64,000 bases of DNA from positions 1 to 64,000 of the forward strand of contig NZ_LZGT01000014.1 in NCBI RefSeq assembly GCF_001690525.1, read 5' to 3'. The stretch is from Gilliamella sp. App6-5 (lineage in GTDB: Bacteria > Pseudomonadota > Gammaproteobacteria > Enterobacterales > Orbaceae). Under the pieces are notes generated by a model. That model did not search any database. It had not been told where the DNA came from and was given only the letters and a program-made list of their open reading frames with translations. A program made the position numbers and the translations under genes. Below are positions 45,902 through 57,339 of this stretch, piece after piece; the stretch's first letter is position 1, and each line of letters opens with the position of its first letter.

Positions 45902-47365
45902 ATGAATATAGTAAAAAAACCGCCAGTAAAATGGCTTCCACTCATAATTATTGCAGCAATCTCAGCAATACTCTGGTTGTTTGTAACACCGCCAACTGGT
46001 ATTAGCCAACAAGGTTGGCAAACCAGTATTATTTTTGTGGCTACTATTGCCTGCATTGTGGCCGAAATAATGCCAATTGGAGCAATTGGCTTATTGGCAA
46101 TTACCGTTTTTGCCGTATTAAGACCTTCTGGGGCAGATACAAATACGGCAGCTATTAAAATCGCCTTAAGCGAATTAAATAGTAGTCTTATTTGGTTGAT
46201 TGTTATTGCTTTTATGATTGCTCGAGGCTTTATTAAAACAGGGCTAAGTAAACGCATTGCCTATTATCTTGTGAAGATTTTGGGTAAAAATACATTGGGA
46301 TTAGCTTACGGTTTATCTGTTACTGATATCGCGTTGGCGCCAGCTATTCCAAGTACCACCGCTCGAGCTGGAGGTGTTATATATCCAATAGCAGAAGCTT
46401 TAGCCATCAATTTTAACTCTAACCCGAAAGATAAATCAAGAAACCGCATTGGTACATTTTTAATGTTAACGATTAGTCATGTAAATGATATCACCTCTGC
46501 AATGTTCTTGACAGCATTTACTGGAAACTTATTAGCTGCTAAATTAGTTACAACATCACTAGGTATTACACTAGGCTGGGGACAATGGTTTATTGCAGCA
46601 ATTGTGCCATGTTTAGTTTCATTTATTGTGATCCCTTTGGTTATTTATTTCTTAACTAATCCAGAACTAAAGAAAACGCCAGAAGCACCAAAGTTAGCTG
46701 ATGAAGAATTAACAAAAATGGGACCAATAACCATTAACGAAATTGTTATGGGAGGAACTGTACTGCTATTATTAGTATTTTGGATTTTTGGTAAAAACTT
46801 TGGTATAGATTCAACGACTACAGCCTTTATTGGTTTGACTATATTGATCTTAACCGGTGTATTAAGCTGGGATGATATAAAAGGCGAAAAAGCGGCTTGG
46901 GACACATTAATTTGGTTTGCGGCATTATTAATGATGGCAGGCCAAGTGAATAAACTTGGTGTAACAAAATGGCTGGGCGATACAATAGGTAGCGCGGTGC
47001 AAGGTCATTTAGGTGAAAGTAGTTGGATATTTGTAATAATCGTTTTATGTATTGCTTATGTTTATTTACATTACTTCTTTGCCAGTGGAAATGCGCATAT
47101 TGCCGCATTATTCCCAGTTTTCTTATCGATTGCTATTGCGCTTGGTGTACCAACTTTGATTGCCATTTTTGCTTTAGTCATTTGTACTAATTATTTTGGG
47201 TCAATAACACAGTTTGCAAATGCTAGAAATCCACTATTATTTGCCGAGGGGTTTGTTCCTGTAAAAACTTGGTGGAAAGTTGGTTTTATGTGTAGTGTTG
47301 TAAATCTGCTCATTATATTTACTATCGGTATTTTATGGTGGAAGATTATTGGCCTTGATCAATAA
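45902..47365 (+). CDS. DASS-family dicarboxylate transporter (CitT/TtdT type)
   Basis: This 487-residue inner-membrane transporter of the divalent anion:sodium symporter family has about 12-14 hydrophobic segments. The signature region PAIPSTTARAGGVIYPIAEALA matches the first SNT-type substrate loop, and a later FASGNAHIAALFP block matches the second. Exchange of fumarate, tartrate or citrate for succinate is typical. Placed after fumarate reductase and apbE, it is probably the fumarate/succinate antiporter of this module. A 218-bp gap and AAAGGAAG ribosome site suggest it has its own promoter. Confidence 0.85.
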   Translation: MNIVKKPPVKWLPLIIIAAISAILWLFVTPPTGISQQGWQTSIIFVATIACIVAEIMPIGAIGLLAITVFAVLRPSGADTNTAAIKIALSELNSSLIWLIVIAFMIARGFIKTGLSKRIAYYLVKILGKNTLGLAYGLSVTDIALAPAIPSTTARAGGVIYPIAEALAINFNSNPKDKSRNRIGTFLMLTISHVNDITSAMFLTAFTGNLLAAKLVTTSLGITLGWGQWFIAAIVPCLVSFIVIPLVIYFLTNPELKKTPEAPKLADEELTKMGPITINEIVMGGTVLLLLVFWIFGKNFGIDSTTTAFIGLTILILTGVLSWDDIKGEKAAWDTLIWFAALLMMAGQVNKLGVTKWLGDTIGSAVQGHLGESSWIFVIIVLCIAYVYLHYFFASGNAHIAALFPVFLSIAIALGVPTLIAIFALVICTNYFGSITQFANARNPLLFAEGFVPVKTWWKVGFMCSVVNLLIIFTIGILWWKIIGLDQ

Positions 47366-47395
47366 TAATTAAAAACTATCTTACAAACTATTGTA

Positions 47396-47424
47396 TATAC
47401 CGCCACATTGATTGGCGGTATTCA
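47396..47424. terminator. Bidirectional terminator between transporter and ppx
   Basis: ATACCGCCA/TGGCGGTAT form a 9-bp stem between convergent genes, with A/T-rich flanks on both sides. Confidence 0.7.
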
Positions 47425-47445
47425 TCTGTATATCAATTTTTATTG

Positions 47446-48969
47446 CTAGCAAATTACAATTGATAGTTTCCAATCGTTAATCACTTCCCAATATTTTTGT
47501 TCTTGGGCTAAATCAAGTAATATCAGTTTATTATTTTCAACAAATTCTTGATTAATTTCTAAAGTGATTTTGGCTAGTTTATTTTCTAATAATTTTAATT
47601 GAAATGCCTGTAAATCAATGGCGGCATTCCGTTGATTATTTATGAGGATAGACAATCTTAGAATTTGCATTAATGATATTATATGTTTGTATTCAAACAG
47701 GCTAAAATAAGGTAGTTCATCAATATTGATCGATTTTCTATGGTAGCGAACAAGGGTAGATAAAAGTAATTGTTGTTCTTCATTGAATCCTGGCAGATTA
47801 CTATTTTGCAAAATATAACTTGAATGTTTATGAATTGAAGAAAAGTTAATCTTTAAACCTACCTCATGGAGCTGAGCTGCCCAGTATAAAATAGATTCAA
47901 GATTGGGCGGAATAGTAATCGGTGCTTGCTTTTGCCATTGTGAAAATAAATATTTTGCAGTTTTAACAACTTGTTTTGCATGGCGCTGATCTATGTTGTA
48001 ATGTTCTGAAAGTGATTGTGCGGTGTTTTTCCTAATATCTTGGTAATTAGGGCAATCAATCAACTCATAAAATACGCCCTCCCGTAATGCGCATGGGCTA
48101 AATTGTAAAGTCTGTAAACCCAGCGCATTAAAAATACCACTAAATATAGCTAACCCGCTGACAAATACTTTTTTTCTTTCTTTGGACAAAGAGGGGTAAT
48201 TAATATCGTTAAATGTTTTAAATTCCAAAACATAACTAATTAGATCATCGAGCCTTTTAGGAGTGATAATGCCATCACTGACACCAAGATCTAATAAGAT
48301 ATGATAAATAGACTTAATGGTTCCAGACGTACCAAATGCAGCTGTGATATTCATTTTTTTTAGTCTACTTATCATACTTTCTATTTGCTGTTCGGCGGCA
48401 AGTTTTGCTTGTTGAAATGATACTGCGTCAATTGTCTGCTCATAAAAAAACTGTTTGGTATAAGTTACACATCCCATGGGACGACTAGCAACAATTAAAG
48501 GAGTTAAATCATTTCCTTTGCCTATCGCAATTTCAGTAGATCCACCACCGATATCTATCACAAGTTTTGTATCGGTTGGTGATGTTGATTCTGCTGTCAT
48601 GGTGCCTAAATAAATAAGACGAGCCTCCTCTTGGCCCGAAATAATTTCAATAGGGAAGGGAAACACTTTAGCCGCCGCCATTAAAAATTTATGTCTATTT
48701 TTGGCCACCCTTAAAGTATGAGTTGCGACAACACGAATATGTTCGTGAGGAAATCCATTTAATCGTTCGGCAAACAGCGCAAGGCACTCTACACCTCGCA
48801 TAATACTTGATTCAGTGAGTTCGTTATTGGCTTTAAGCCCTGTTGCGAGATGAATATTTATTTTATTTTTATAAATAATCTGTATGACACCATTAATGAT
48901 ACGAGCAATCACCATATGAAAACTATTTGAACCAAGATCGACTACCGCATATTCATTGAAACTATTCAT
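47446..48969 (-). CDS. ppx: Exopolyphosphatase
   Basis: This Ppx/GppA phosphatase removes terminal phosphates from polyphosphate. ATG 48969 follows AAAGGA and lies one base after the ppk1 stop. The ASKHA fold shows YAVVDLGSNSFHMVIARI, GQEEARLIYLG, LVIDIGGGSTEIAIG and AFGTSGTIKSI; the C-terminal HD-like half is present. The 507-residue length and pairing with ppk1 favour Ppx over GppA. Confidence 0.9.
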   Translation of the reverse strand: MNSFNEYAVVDLGSNSFHMVIARIINGVIQIIYKNKINIHLATGLKANNELTESSIMRGVECLALFAERLNGFPHEHIRVVATHTLRVAKNRHKFLMAAAKVFPFPIEIISGQEEARLIYLGTMTAESTSPTDTKLVIDIGGGSTEIAIGKGNDLTPLIVASRPMGCVTYTKQFFYEQTIDAVSFQQAKLAAEQQIESMISRLKKMNITAAFGTSGTIKSIYHILLDLGVSDGIITPKRLDDLISYVLEFKTFNDINYPSLSKERKKVFVSGLAIFSGIFNALGLQTLQFSPCALREGVFYELIDCPNYQDIRKNTAQSLSEHYNIDQRHAKQVVKTAKYLFSQWQKQAPITIPPNLESILYWAAQLHEVGLKINFSSIHKHSSYILQNSNLPGFNEEQQLLLSTLVRYHRKSINIDELPYFSLFEYKHIISLMQILRLSILINNQRNAAIDLQAFQLKLLENKLAKITLEINQEFVENNKLILLDLAQEQKYWEVINDWKLSIVIC

Positions 48970-48970
48970 G

Positions 48971-51037
48971 TTAGAGTCCTTTTTCAAAGGATTCTGACTG
49001 CTTCAAATAATCATAAATGGCATACTGGGCTCTGATTTTTTTCTTATTACCTCTTTGTACGTAATTGTTGGCTGCATCTTTATCAATAATACGAGCTTTT
49101 ACATTGTCGTTGCATTGTATATCAAATATATTGTGGATAGTTGACTTTATTATTGGATCGAAGATTTTCACGCCTACTTCAATCCGATTATCAATATTAC
49201 GGGGCATCCAGTCGGCAGAGGAGATATAAGTATCTTTTTTCCCATTATTTTCAAAAATATAAACACGAGCATGCTCTAAGAACTGATCAACAATACTTGT
49301 AACAGTAATATTTTCACTTAAATTCGGAATCTGTGGTATTAATACACAAGTTCCTCTTACAACCATTCTAACTTTTACCCCAGCACAAGATGCACGATAC
49401 AATTGATCTATCATATCTTTATCAGTTATTGCATTAAGTTTTAAATAGATGCCTGCTGCTTTGCCAGCTTTGGCATTATTTATTTCTCGTTCGATAAATT
49501 CATAAAATCGTAATCGTGTATTTTGTGGTGAAACAAGCAAATGGTTAAATGATACGGGTTTAAATGGGTTTTCAATAAAATTAAATACTTTTTTAACTTC
49601 ATCTGTAATTGCTGGATCTGCTGTTAATAGTGAAAAATCGGTATAAATGGTTGCTGTTTTTTCATTAAAATTACCTGAACCAATATGGGCATAACGAACT
49701 ATTTGATCGCTTTCTTTACGATCAATTAAAAATAATTTAGCGTGGATTTTAAGTTTGGGTTGTGAATAGATAACTTTAATACCACTGCTAATCAACTGTT
49801 TTGCCCATTTTATATTTGCTTCTTCATCAAACCTAGCTTGCAATTCAACGACTACGGTGACTTTTTTGCCATTATTTGCAGCATTGATGGCGGCATGAAT
49901 AAAGCGAGAGTCTTTTGCTACTCGGTAAATATTCATTCGAATATGCGTAACAGATGGATCAAATGAAGCTTGCCTCATGATTTCTAAAACATGGCCAAAA
50001 GAGTAATAGGGGTAATAAAGTAAAACATCTCGATCTTTAATTGTATCAAACGAATTTCGGAATTGCTTAAATCGAGTGTAGCTTAAGTTTTGTATTTTCT
50101 TATTTAATAAATTCTTTTGCCCAAGTTCAGGAAATTTAACAAGATCTTTAAAATTAGGATAGCGTCCACCAGGCATTGCGTCTTGTTCGGTTAACCGTAA
50201 TTTATTAATCAACAATTCAAATAATGCTTTTGGCATATCTTTTTGATAAGTAAATCGTACTGGCTGTGCTGTTAAGCGTTGTTTTAAACCTTGAGACATA
50301 AGTTCAAGTAAGCTATCTAATTCAGTATTCAACTCATATTCTGCATCTCGATTAATATTAATTGAATACGCATTTAATTCTTTGGCATCAAAAAAAACTT
50401 TAAAAATATCTGATAAACAATATCGTAATATGTTGTCTAAAAAGATGATGCACTTATTTTTAGTTGAAACCTCTGACGGTAGCAGTACAAAACGAGAAAC
50501 ATTATCAGTCGGAAGTTCTAGTAATGCATAACTGATATTATCCTCACAAACTATTTCTACAGCCAAATAGGCATGATCATCTTTTAAAAATTGAATCAAT
50601 TCTGTATGGCTATCAAGCAAAATAGGGGTAATATATTGCCTCAGATTTTGTTTATAATAATTCTTAATCCAATTTTCTTGATAAGCCGAAAGTTGTCTTT
50701 CATTAATCAAAAAGATTTGATTTCTGGCCATTTCTAACAATAATTCATTATAAAGTTGATCAAACTGTAATTCTAATTGAATAACCTTTTGATTTACTTG
50801 TCGTAATAGGCTTTTAGCATTAGATGAAGAATGCACTTGTTCTTGTTCAATAAGCACATATCTTTTTAAATTAGCAAACTGGACTTTATAAAATTCATCA
50901 AGATTACTGGAGTATATGCCTAAAAACCGTACTCTTTCGATAAGCGGATTGCTTTTATCTGCAGCCTCTTGTAAAACTCGCTGATTGAAAGATAACCAGC
51001 TGAGCTCTTTAGGTAAATATACTTTTTCTTCAATCAT
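48971..51037 (-). CDS. ppk1: Polyphosphate kinase 1
   Basis: Ppk1 reversibly makes polyphosphate from ATP, relevant to stress and energy storage. The 688-residue length is normal. The N-terminal region has [16 protein letters not shown], and the two PLDc-like halves carry IHAKLFLI with the catalytic His, [23 protein letters not shown], and [12 protein letters not shown] for the second His. It forms an operon with ppx. Confidence 0.95.
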   Translation of the reverse strand: MIEEKVYLPKELSWLSFNQRVLQEAADKSNPLIERVRFLGIYSSNLDEFYKVQFANLKRYVLIEQEQVHSSSNAKSLLRQVNQKVIQLELQFDQLYNELLLEMARNQIFLINERQLSAYQENWIKNYYKQNLRQYITPILLDSHTELIQFLKDDHAYLAVEIVCEDNISYALLELPTDNVSRFVLLPSEVSTKNKCIIFLDNILRYCLSDIFKVFFDAKELNAYSININRDAEYELNTELDSLLELMSQGLKQRLTAQPVRFTYQKDMPKALFELLINKLRLTEQDAMPGGRYPNFKDLVKFPELGQKNLLNKKIQNLSYTRFKQFRNSFDTIKDRDVLLYYPYYSFGHVLEIMRQASFDPSVTHIRMNIYRVAKDSRFIHAAINAANNGKKVTVVVELQARFDEEANIKWAKQLISSGIKVIYSQPKLKIHAKLFLIDRKESDQIVRYAHIGSGNFNEKTATIYTDFSLLTADPAITDEVKKVFNFIENPFKPVSFNHLLVSPQNTRLRFYEFIEREINNAKAGKAAGIYLKLNAITDKDMIDQLYRASCAGVKVRMVVRGTCVLIPQIPNLSENITVTSIVDQFLEHARVYIFENNGKKDTYISSADWMPRNIDNRIEVGVKIFDPIIKSTIHNIFDIQCNDNVKARIIDKDAANNYVQRGNKKKIRAQYAIYDYLKQSESFEKGL

Positions 51038-51086
51038 TATAGTTTTTTAAACTCTAGTAAAAGATTCTATACAGAATAACTTAAGT

Positions 51087-51120
51087 AAAAAAAAAAGCTA
51101 GCAGATAGCTAGCTTTTTTT
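51087..51120 (-). terminator. Rho-independent terminator of pykF
   Basis: AAAAAGCTAGC/GCTAGCTTTTT form an 11-bp stem with a 5-nt loop and flanking A and T runs, 23 bp after the pykF stop. Confidence 0.85.
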
Positions 51121-51142
51121 ATATCGATTAAAAATTTAAGAT

Positions 51143-52555
51143 TTAAATACGGTGAACTGAAGTTGTGTTAGTGGTTCCACTTGGTACTAAAGCACCAGAC
51201 ACCATCACAATAATATCGCCTTGTTGTAAACCACATACTTTTACCGCCATCTCTTTACCTAAACGATAAAAATCATCAGTTGAATTGATTGAATCAATTA
51301 AAATTGGTTCTACACCTTTAGTAACAGCTAACTGATTAACCGTTTTTTGACTTGATGAAAGCGCTAAAATGCGGGCTCTTGGAAAATAATGACGAACCTC
51401 TCGAGCGGATTTACCACTACGTGTTGCAACAACAATTAATGGTGCATTTAAACGTTCAGCAATTTCCACAGCACCACAACAAACAGCCGCGGTTATGCTT
51501 AATTTTTCTTCTTTAGTTGTTAGTTCTAAAAAAGCAGGAATAGTACCATCTGTACGTTTACAGATAGTCGCCATGACATTGACTGTTTCTAGTGGATATT
51601 TACCTTTAGCACTTTCGCCTGAAAGCATAACTGCATCGGTACCATCAATAATTGCATTTGCTACATCACCAGCTTCAGCACGAGTAGGGCGCGGATTTTT
51701 GATCATTGAATCGAGCATTTGTGTTGCGGTTATAACTGGTTTAGAGGCTTTATTACATTTTTTGATCATCATTTTTTGAGCAAAAATAACTTCTTCAACG
51801 GCAATTTCAACACCTAAGTCACCACGTGCAACCATAATACCGTCAGAAGCCTCAAGAATTTCATCAAAGTTATCTAAACCCTCTTGATTTTCGATTTTAG
51901 AGATAATTTTTATATCTTCACCACCATGCGCTTTTAAGTGAGCGCGAATGTCTTCAACATCAGAACGTTTACGAATAAATGATGCTGCAATAAAATCAAC
52001 CCCTTGTTCACAACCAAAAATAAGGTCGTTTTTATCTTTTTCTGCTAGTGCTGGTAATTTAATTGAAACGCCAGGTAAATTGATACCTTTATTTTCACCA
52101 AGCTCTCCGTTGTTTAAAACTGTACAGATAACTTCGTTACCTTTGATTTCTATCACGTCCATTGCAATTAAACCATCATCAACAAGTACACGATTACCCG
52201 GTTTCAGATCATGCGCAAAGCCATCATATGTAACTGCTACTCGTTCATTATTTCCAATGACATTCTTATCTGTTGTAAAAGTAAATGTTTGACCAGCAAT
52301 AAGTGATACATCATCACCTCCTTCTAATTTAATGGTGCGGATTTCTGGCCCTTTGGTATCTAACATGATCGCCGCTTTTAATCCAGTTTCTTGCATGACT
52401 TCTCGTAAGTTCTTAATACGGTTGCCATGTTCTTCATAATCACCATGAGAAAAGTTTAAACGCATAACATTCATGCCTGCGTTTAACAATTTTGCTAACA
52501 TCTCTTTTGATTCGGATTTGGGTCCGATAGTACAAACAATTTTAGTCTTTTTCAT
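51143..52555 (-). CDS. pykF: Pyruvate kinase (PykF type)
   Basis: Pyruvate kinase converts phosphoenolpyruvate and ADP to pyruvate and ATP, the last glycolytic step. The 470-residue length matches E. coli PykF, the fructose-1,6-bisphosphate-activated isozyme. [14 protein letters not shown] and [16 protein letters not shown] at the N-terminus, the active-site [31 protein letters not shown] and [14 protein letters not shown] are present. It has its own terminator and a long upstream region. Confidence 0.96.
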   Translation of the reverse strand: MKKTKIVCTIGPKSESKEMLAKLLNAGMNVMRLNFSHGDYEEHGNRIKNLREVMQETGLKAAIMLDTKGPEIRTIKLEGGDDVSLIAGQTFTFTTDKNVIGNNERVAVTYDGFAHDLKPGNRVLVDDGLIAMDVIEIKGNEVICTVLNNGELGENKGINLPGVSIKLPALAEKDKNDLIFGCEQGVDFIAASFIRKRSDVEDIRAHLKAHGGEDIKIISKIENQEGLDNFDEILEASDGIMVARGDLGVEIAVEEVIFAQKMMIKKCNKASKPVITATQMLDSMIKNPRPTRAEAGDVANAIIDGTDAVMLSGESAKGKYPLETVNVMATICKRTDGTIPAFLELTTKEEKLSITAAVCCGAVEIAERLNAPLIVVATRSGKSAREVRHYFPRARILALSSSQKTVNQLAVTKGVEPILIDSINSTDDFYRLGKEMAVKVCGLQQGDIIVMVSGALVPSGTTNTTSVHRI

Positions 52556-52897
52556 AATAATATCTACTTTGTAATTTATTTAATGTTAATGTTTTGATTC
52601 TATTTAAAAACTCGATAAATCAACGTTATGCAAAAAAACAATGGCAGTGCATTGGTAGGGTTGGTTAAAAGGCTTCTATGTAGCTTTAAATAGCCACAAA
52701 AATCACATAAAGCATTTGAAGAGTATGATAATTTCATCAATAAGTTAAATCCTTTAAAAATTATTCTTATTATATTCTTAACAGTATTTTAAATAAAGTT
52801 TTTTATCCTAAATAAATTTTTTGTTTATAAAATAATTTAATAATAACATTCATAAATGTATTTTTACTAAAACTCGCACAAAAATAAAAGGTTTGAA
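52556..52897. other. Intergenic region upstream of pykF
   Basis: This 342-bp AT-rich stretch contains no reading frame or RNA gene that I can support. It should contain the pykF promoter, and the hslJ gene ends at its right border. Confidence 0.4.
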
Positions 52898-53317
52898 CTA
52901 CATTAAATCTTTAAGTTGGTAAATGAGTTCATTTTTGTTGTTTTTCAAAGTTAATTGGTTATTAGTTAAATTGATTTTTGCACCATCAGTAATTAATTGT
53001 TGAATAACATGATCTAATTGATTTAATTGATCATCATTACAAAGCATTTTGATCATTGCAACACCTGTACCTTTAATGTTGTTTTTATCTAAAATAACTT
53101 GACCTGAAAACTGGTTACACATTTTGCCTGTGATAGTCATTTTTTCACCGAATATAAGCTCAGCTTGATCATCTAAAGAGATATCCTGACCATTTGCATT
53201 AATTAATACGAAACGGTGATGCATAAGATCAGTATCTTGTATCTTACCCGTTTCATAGCAACCAGACATAACCAAAGCAACAGTAAATAGCGAAATTAGC
53301 AATAATGTTTTTTTCAT
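52898..53317 (-). CDS. hslJ: META-domain lipoprotein (HslJ-like)
   Basis: This 139-residue protein has a lipoprotein signal (MKKTLLLISLFTVALVMSGC, lipobox VMSGC, Cys at 20) and one META domain with FVLINANGQDISLDDQAELIFGEKMTITGKMCNQFSG, the core of HslJ-type proteins. In E. coli HslJ is a heat-inducible outer-membrane lipoprotein linked to novobiocin resistance; its mechanism is unknown. Divergent from hrpA. Confidence 0.82.
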   Translation of the reverse strand: MKKTLLLISLFTVALVMSGCYETGKIQDTDLMHHRFVLINANGQDISLDDQAELIFGEKMTITGKMCNQFSGQVILDKNNIKGTGVAMIKMLCNDDQLNQLDHVIQQLITDGAKINLTNNQLTLKNNKNELIYQLKDLM

Positions 53318-53393
53318 ATGAACTCCTAATGATGGGTTAAATTTGCTATAATTAAACCTATTTATGACGTTAATTAATATTATCTGACTCTCT

Positions 53394-56300
53394 ATGTTAT
53401 CTCAAAACCAATTAAAAAACCTTGACTCAATGACTTTCTTAGATAAGCACAAAATAATAAAATTTGCCCAGAAAAGTCAAACTATAACTAATATAGATTC
53501 AGCCATACAAAATGCTAAGTTACATTACCAAGCTAGAATAGATTCATTACCAAAGAGCATTGATTTTCCAGATAATTTACCTGTTGTTGAAAAAAAACAA
53601 AAAATTTATGACGCAATTAAGCATCATCAAGTGGTCATAATCGCAGGTGAAACAGGTTCAGGAAAAACCACGCAAATTCCTAAAATCTGTTTAGAATTAG
53701 GCTTGGGCGTCAAAGGCTATATTGGTCACACCCAACCAAGGAGATTAGCTGCACGTTCAGTGGCTAATCGTATTGCAGATGAGTTGAAAACAGAAATAGG
53801 GCAATTAGTTGGTTTCAAAGTCAGATTCTCTGATCATGTTAGTGAAACAACACTGATTAAATTAATGACTGACGGTATATTGCTTGCTGAAATTCAAAAA
53901 GATAAACTTTTATTACAATACGATACCATTATTATTGACGAAGCTCATGAACGTAGCTTAAACATTGATTTTATTTTAGGCTACCTTAAGCAATTATTAC
54001 CTAAACGTCCAGACTTGAAAGTCATAATAACATCGGCAACGATTGATGTGGAACGTTTTTCTAAACATTTTAACCAAGCACCGATTATTGAAGTGTCGGG
54101 TCGTACCTATCCAGTTGAAGTTAGATATCGTCCCACAATATTAAATGAAGATGATAATTACAATGATAAAAATAGTGATTTTCAACCGATCATAGAAGCA
54201 ATTGATGAACTGTCTGCTGAAAGCCATGGTGATATACTTATTTTTCTAACTGGTGAAAGAGAAATTCGAGATCTTGCAGATACACTTAATAAATTGGAAC
54301 TTCGTCATACTGATATCTTACCATTATATGCAAGGTTATCAGTATCAGAACAAAATCGGATTTTTCAGTCACACACTAAAAGGCGAATAGTTCTAGCAAC
54401 AAATGTGGCAGAAACATCGTTAACGGTGCCTGGAATTAAATATGTTATCGACACGGGTTTAGCTAGGATTAGTCGCTATAGTTATCGCACTAAAGTTCAA
54501 CGTTTACCGATTGAACCGATATCTCAAGCTTCAGCCAACCAACGAAAAGGGCGCTGTGGGCGAACCTCAGATGGTATCTGCATCCGGTTATATGATGAAC
54601 AAGATTTTTTATCTCGTCCCGAATTTACCGATCCTGAAATTTTACGTACCAATTTAGCATCGGTGATATTACAGATGACCTCGTTAGGTTTAGGTGACAT
54701 TGCAGCATTTCCTTTTGTTGAAGCGCCTGATGCAAAATATATTCGTGATGGCATTCGATTATTAGAAGAACTCGGTGCAATATTTACTAAACATCATCGA
54801 TATCATTTAACTGAAATAGGACGGATTTTAGCACAATTACCCATCGACCCAAGGTTGGCCAGAATGCTGGTCGAAGCAAGGCGATTAGGTTGTACTAAAG
54901 AAATAATGATAATTACTGCAGCTTTGTCGATACAAGATCCTAGAGAAAGACCTTTTGATAAACAGCAAATTTCTGATGAAAAACATTGGCGTTTTGTAGA
55001 TAAGGAGTCCGATTTTATTTCTTTGATTAATTTATGGAATTATATTAAAGAACAACAAAATATGCTATCCGGCAATCAATTTAGACGATTGTGTCAGAAA
55101 GAGTTCTTAAACTACCTTCGGATTCGAGAATGGCAAGATGTTTATACACAAATTAGACAAACAATTAAACAATTAGCATTCCCTATAAATAGTAAAGCGG
55201 CAGATTATAATTCATTACATGTTTCATTACTAAGCGGTTTATTATCCCATATCGGAATGAAAGAACTTGAAAAGCATGAATATATTGGGGCACGAAATAT
55301 TAAATTTGCAATTTTTCCTAATTCGGCACTTTTCAAAAATCAACCTAAATGGTGTATCGTTAGTGAACTGATTGAAACTAGCCGGCTATGGGGAAGAACA
55401 GCGGCTAAAATTGAAGCTGAATGGATTGAGCCCATAGCAAAAAATTTGGTGAAATATAGTTATAACGAACCAAGGTGGTCCAAAAAACAAGGTACAACAA
55501 TTGCAAATGAAAAAGTCACATTATTTGGTTTACCTATTGTTGTTAGCCGAATAGTGAATTATAGTAAAATCGATCCTGTATTAAGTCGTTCCCTATTTAT
55601 TCGTCATGCCTTGGTTGAAGGTGATTGGTTTACCAACCATCAGTTTTATAAAAAAAATAAAAAATTAATTAATGAGATTAAAGATCTTGAGCATAAATCT
55701 CGTCGGCAAGATATTTTAATAGATGATGATGAACTTTTTGATTTTTATGATAAGCGAATAGATAAATCAGTCGTATCATCTAAACATTTTGATGCTTGGT
55801 GGAAACAAAAACAGAAATCAGATCCTGACTTTCTTAATGTTAAGAAAGAGATGTTGATCAAACAATCGGCACAACTAATAAATTTAAATGACTTTCCTGA
55901 TTTTTGGAATCAAGATAATTTGAAATTAGCACTGAGTTATCAATTTGATATCGGATATAAAAGTGACGGCGTCACAATAAGAATACCTCTTAATCTATTA
56001 AACCAAATCAAAAATAGGGGATTTGATTGGCAGGTACCAGGTTTTAGAAAAGATCTAATTATTGCATTAATTAAATCATTACCTAAATCACTGCGCCGAA
56101 ATTTTGTTCCAGCACCAAACTATGCTGATGCATTTTTGAGTAGGGGTATTTCAATGGATCAACCTTTACTTGAAAGTTTAGAAACCGAATTTCATAAAAT
56201 GACAGGTGTAAAAATTACCCATGAAGATTGGCAATTGGATCAAATTCCTGATTATTTGAAAATGACTTTTAGCATTGTTGATAATAACAATAAAGAAATT

Positions 56301-57269
56301 GCTGCAAGTAAAGACCTCGTTTTACTAAAAGAACAACTTAAAAACGAACTTCAACAAGCATTATCATCTTTAACAATTAAGAAAACGGTTCAAATTGAGC
56401 AAAGTAATTTAACTGGGTGGAGTTTCGGCTCTCTACCTAGTATCTATGAAGAAAATCATAAAAATTATACGATTAAAGCTTATCCAGCAATCATTGATAA
56501 TCAATATTCTGTAAGCATTAAGTTAGTCGATAATCAAGATGAGCAACAAAGACTGACAAAATTAGGACTAAGACGCTTGCTTATACTCAATATACCATCG
56601 CCAATCAAGTATTTACATGAAAAGTTACCGAATAAATCTAAATTAGGCTTATACTTCAATGCTTTTGGTACGGTACTGAGTTTAATTGATGACTGCATTG
56701 CTTGTGGTGTTGACTATTTGATTGAAAAAAATGGTCAGGCCATTCAAAGCCAAAATGATTATGAGGCATTATTAGATTATACTAAAAGTCATATTAATGA
56801 TGTTGTGGTTGATATTGCCAAAGAAGTTGAGTCCATTTTGACTTTATTTTACAACATCAGTAAAAAGTTAAAGGGTCGCATTGATATATCATTAGCTTTT
56901 GCTTTATCTGATATAAAAAAGCAAATGGATAATCTTATTTATAAAGGTTTTGTTGTAAAATCGAGTTATAAACGACTGCCAGATATCAATCGTTATTTAT
57001 TGGCGATTGAAAAAAGAATTGAAAAACTAATGTTGAATTCCACTAAAGATAGGCAATCGATGAATATAATTGAAGAGGTTGAAATTGAATATAAAAAATG
57101 GGTGAATAGCTTATCGGAAAATTCAAAATCACAAGAAAAAGTAACAAATATTCGTTGGATGATTGAAGAGCTTAGAGTAAATCTATTTGCACAGCAGTTA
57201 GGTACTGCATATCCAATTTCAGCAAAACGTATTAAGCAACAAATCGATAAAGTAAAATCTGAGTTGTAA
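53394..57269 (+). CDS. hrpA: ATP-dependent RNA helicase HrpA
   Basis: HrpA is a DEAH-box helicase, in E. coli linked to mRNA processing and rescue of stalled or collided ribosomes. The 1291-residue length is normal. Motif I GETGSGKTTQ lies at residues 85-94, motif II DEAH at 182-185, motif III SAT at 214-216 and motif VI in QRKGRCGR. A ratchet/OB-fold region and the long C-terminal DUF3418 region follow. It is the largest gene in the window. Confidence 0.96.
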   Translation: MLSQNQLKNLDSMTFLDKHKIIKFAQKSQTITNIDSAIQNAKLHYQARIDSLPKSIDFPDNLPVVEKKQKIYDAIKHHQVVIIAGETGSGKTTQIPKICLELGLGVKGYIGHTQPRRLAARSVANRIADELKTEIGQLVGFKVRFSDHVSETTLIKLMTDGILLAEIQKDKLLLQYDTIIIDEAHERSLNIDFILGYLKQLLPKRPDLKVIITSATIDVERFSKHFNQAPIIEVSGRTYPVEVRYRPTILNEDDNYNDKNSDFQPIIEAIDELSAESHGDILIFLTGEREIRDLADTLNKLELRHTDILPLYARLSVSEQNRIFQSHTKRRIVLATNVAETSLTVPGIKYVIDTGLARISRYSYRTKVQRLPIEPISQASANQRKGRCGRTSDGICIRLYDEQDFLSRPEFTDPEILRTNLASVILQMTSLGLGDIAAFPFVEAPDAKYIRDGIRLLEELGAIFTKHHRYHLTEIGRILAQLPIDPRLARMLVEARRLGCTKEIMIITAALSIQDPRERPFDKQQISDEKHWRFVDKESDFISLINLWNYIKEQQNMLSGNQFRRLCQKEFLNYLRIREWQDVYTQIRQTIKQLAFPINSKAADYNSLHVSLLSGLLSHIGMKELEKHEYIGARNIKFAIFPNSALFKNQPKWCIVSELIETSRLWGRTAAKIEAEWIEPIAKNLVKYSYNEPRWSKKQGTTIANEKVTLFGLPIVVSRIVNYSKIDPVLSRSLFIRHALVEGDWFTNHQFYKKNKKLINEIKDLEHKSRRQDILIDDDELFDFYDKRIDKSVVSSKHFDAWWKQKQKSDPDFLNVKKEMLIKQSAQLINLNDFPDFWNQDNLKLALSYQFDIGYKSDGVTIRIPLNLLNQIKNRGFDWQVPGFRKDLIIALIKSLPKSLRRNFVPAPNYADAFLSRGISMDQPLLESLETEFHKMTGVKITHEDWQLDQIPDYLKMTFSIVDNNNKEIAASKDLVLLKEQLKNELQQALSSLTIKKTVQIEQSNLTGWSFGSLPSIYEENHKNYTIKAYPAIIDNQYSVSIKLVDNQDEQQRLTKLGLRRLLILNIPSPIKYLHEKLPNKSKLGLYFNAFGTVLSLIDDCIACGVDYLIEKNGQAIQSQNDYEALLDYTKSHINDVVVDIAKEVESILTLFYNISKKLKGRIDISLAFALSDIKKQMDNLIYKGFVVKSSYKRLPDINRYLLAIEKRIEKLMLNSTKDRQSMNIIEEVEIEYKKWVNSLSENSKSQEKVTNIRWMIEELRVNLFAQQLGTAYPISAKRIKQQIDKVKSEL

Positions 57270-57300
57270 CAGTTAATTGAATGAAGATATTTGTTCGATA

Positions 57301-57325
57301 AAAAAAGGGCGCTTATGCGCCCAAT
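57301..57325 (-). terminator. Rho-independent terminator of ydgH
   Basis: GGGCGC/GCGCCC with a 4-nt loop is followed on the minus strand by a U-run, about 15 bp after the ydgH stop. Confidence 0.8.
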
Positions 57326-57339
57326 TATCTATATAAAGT

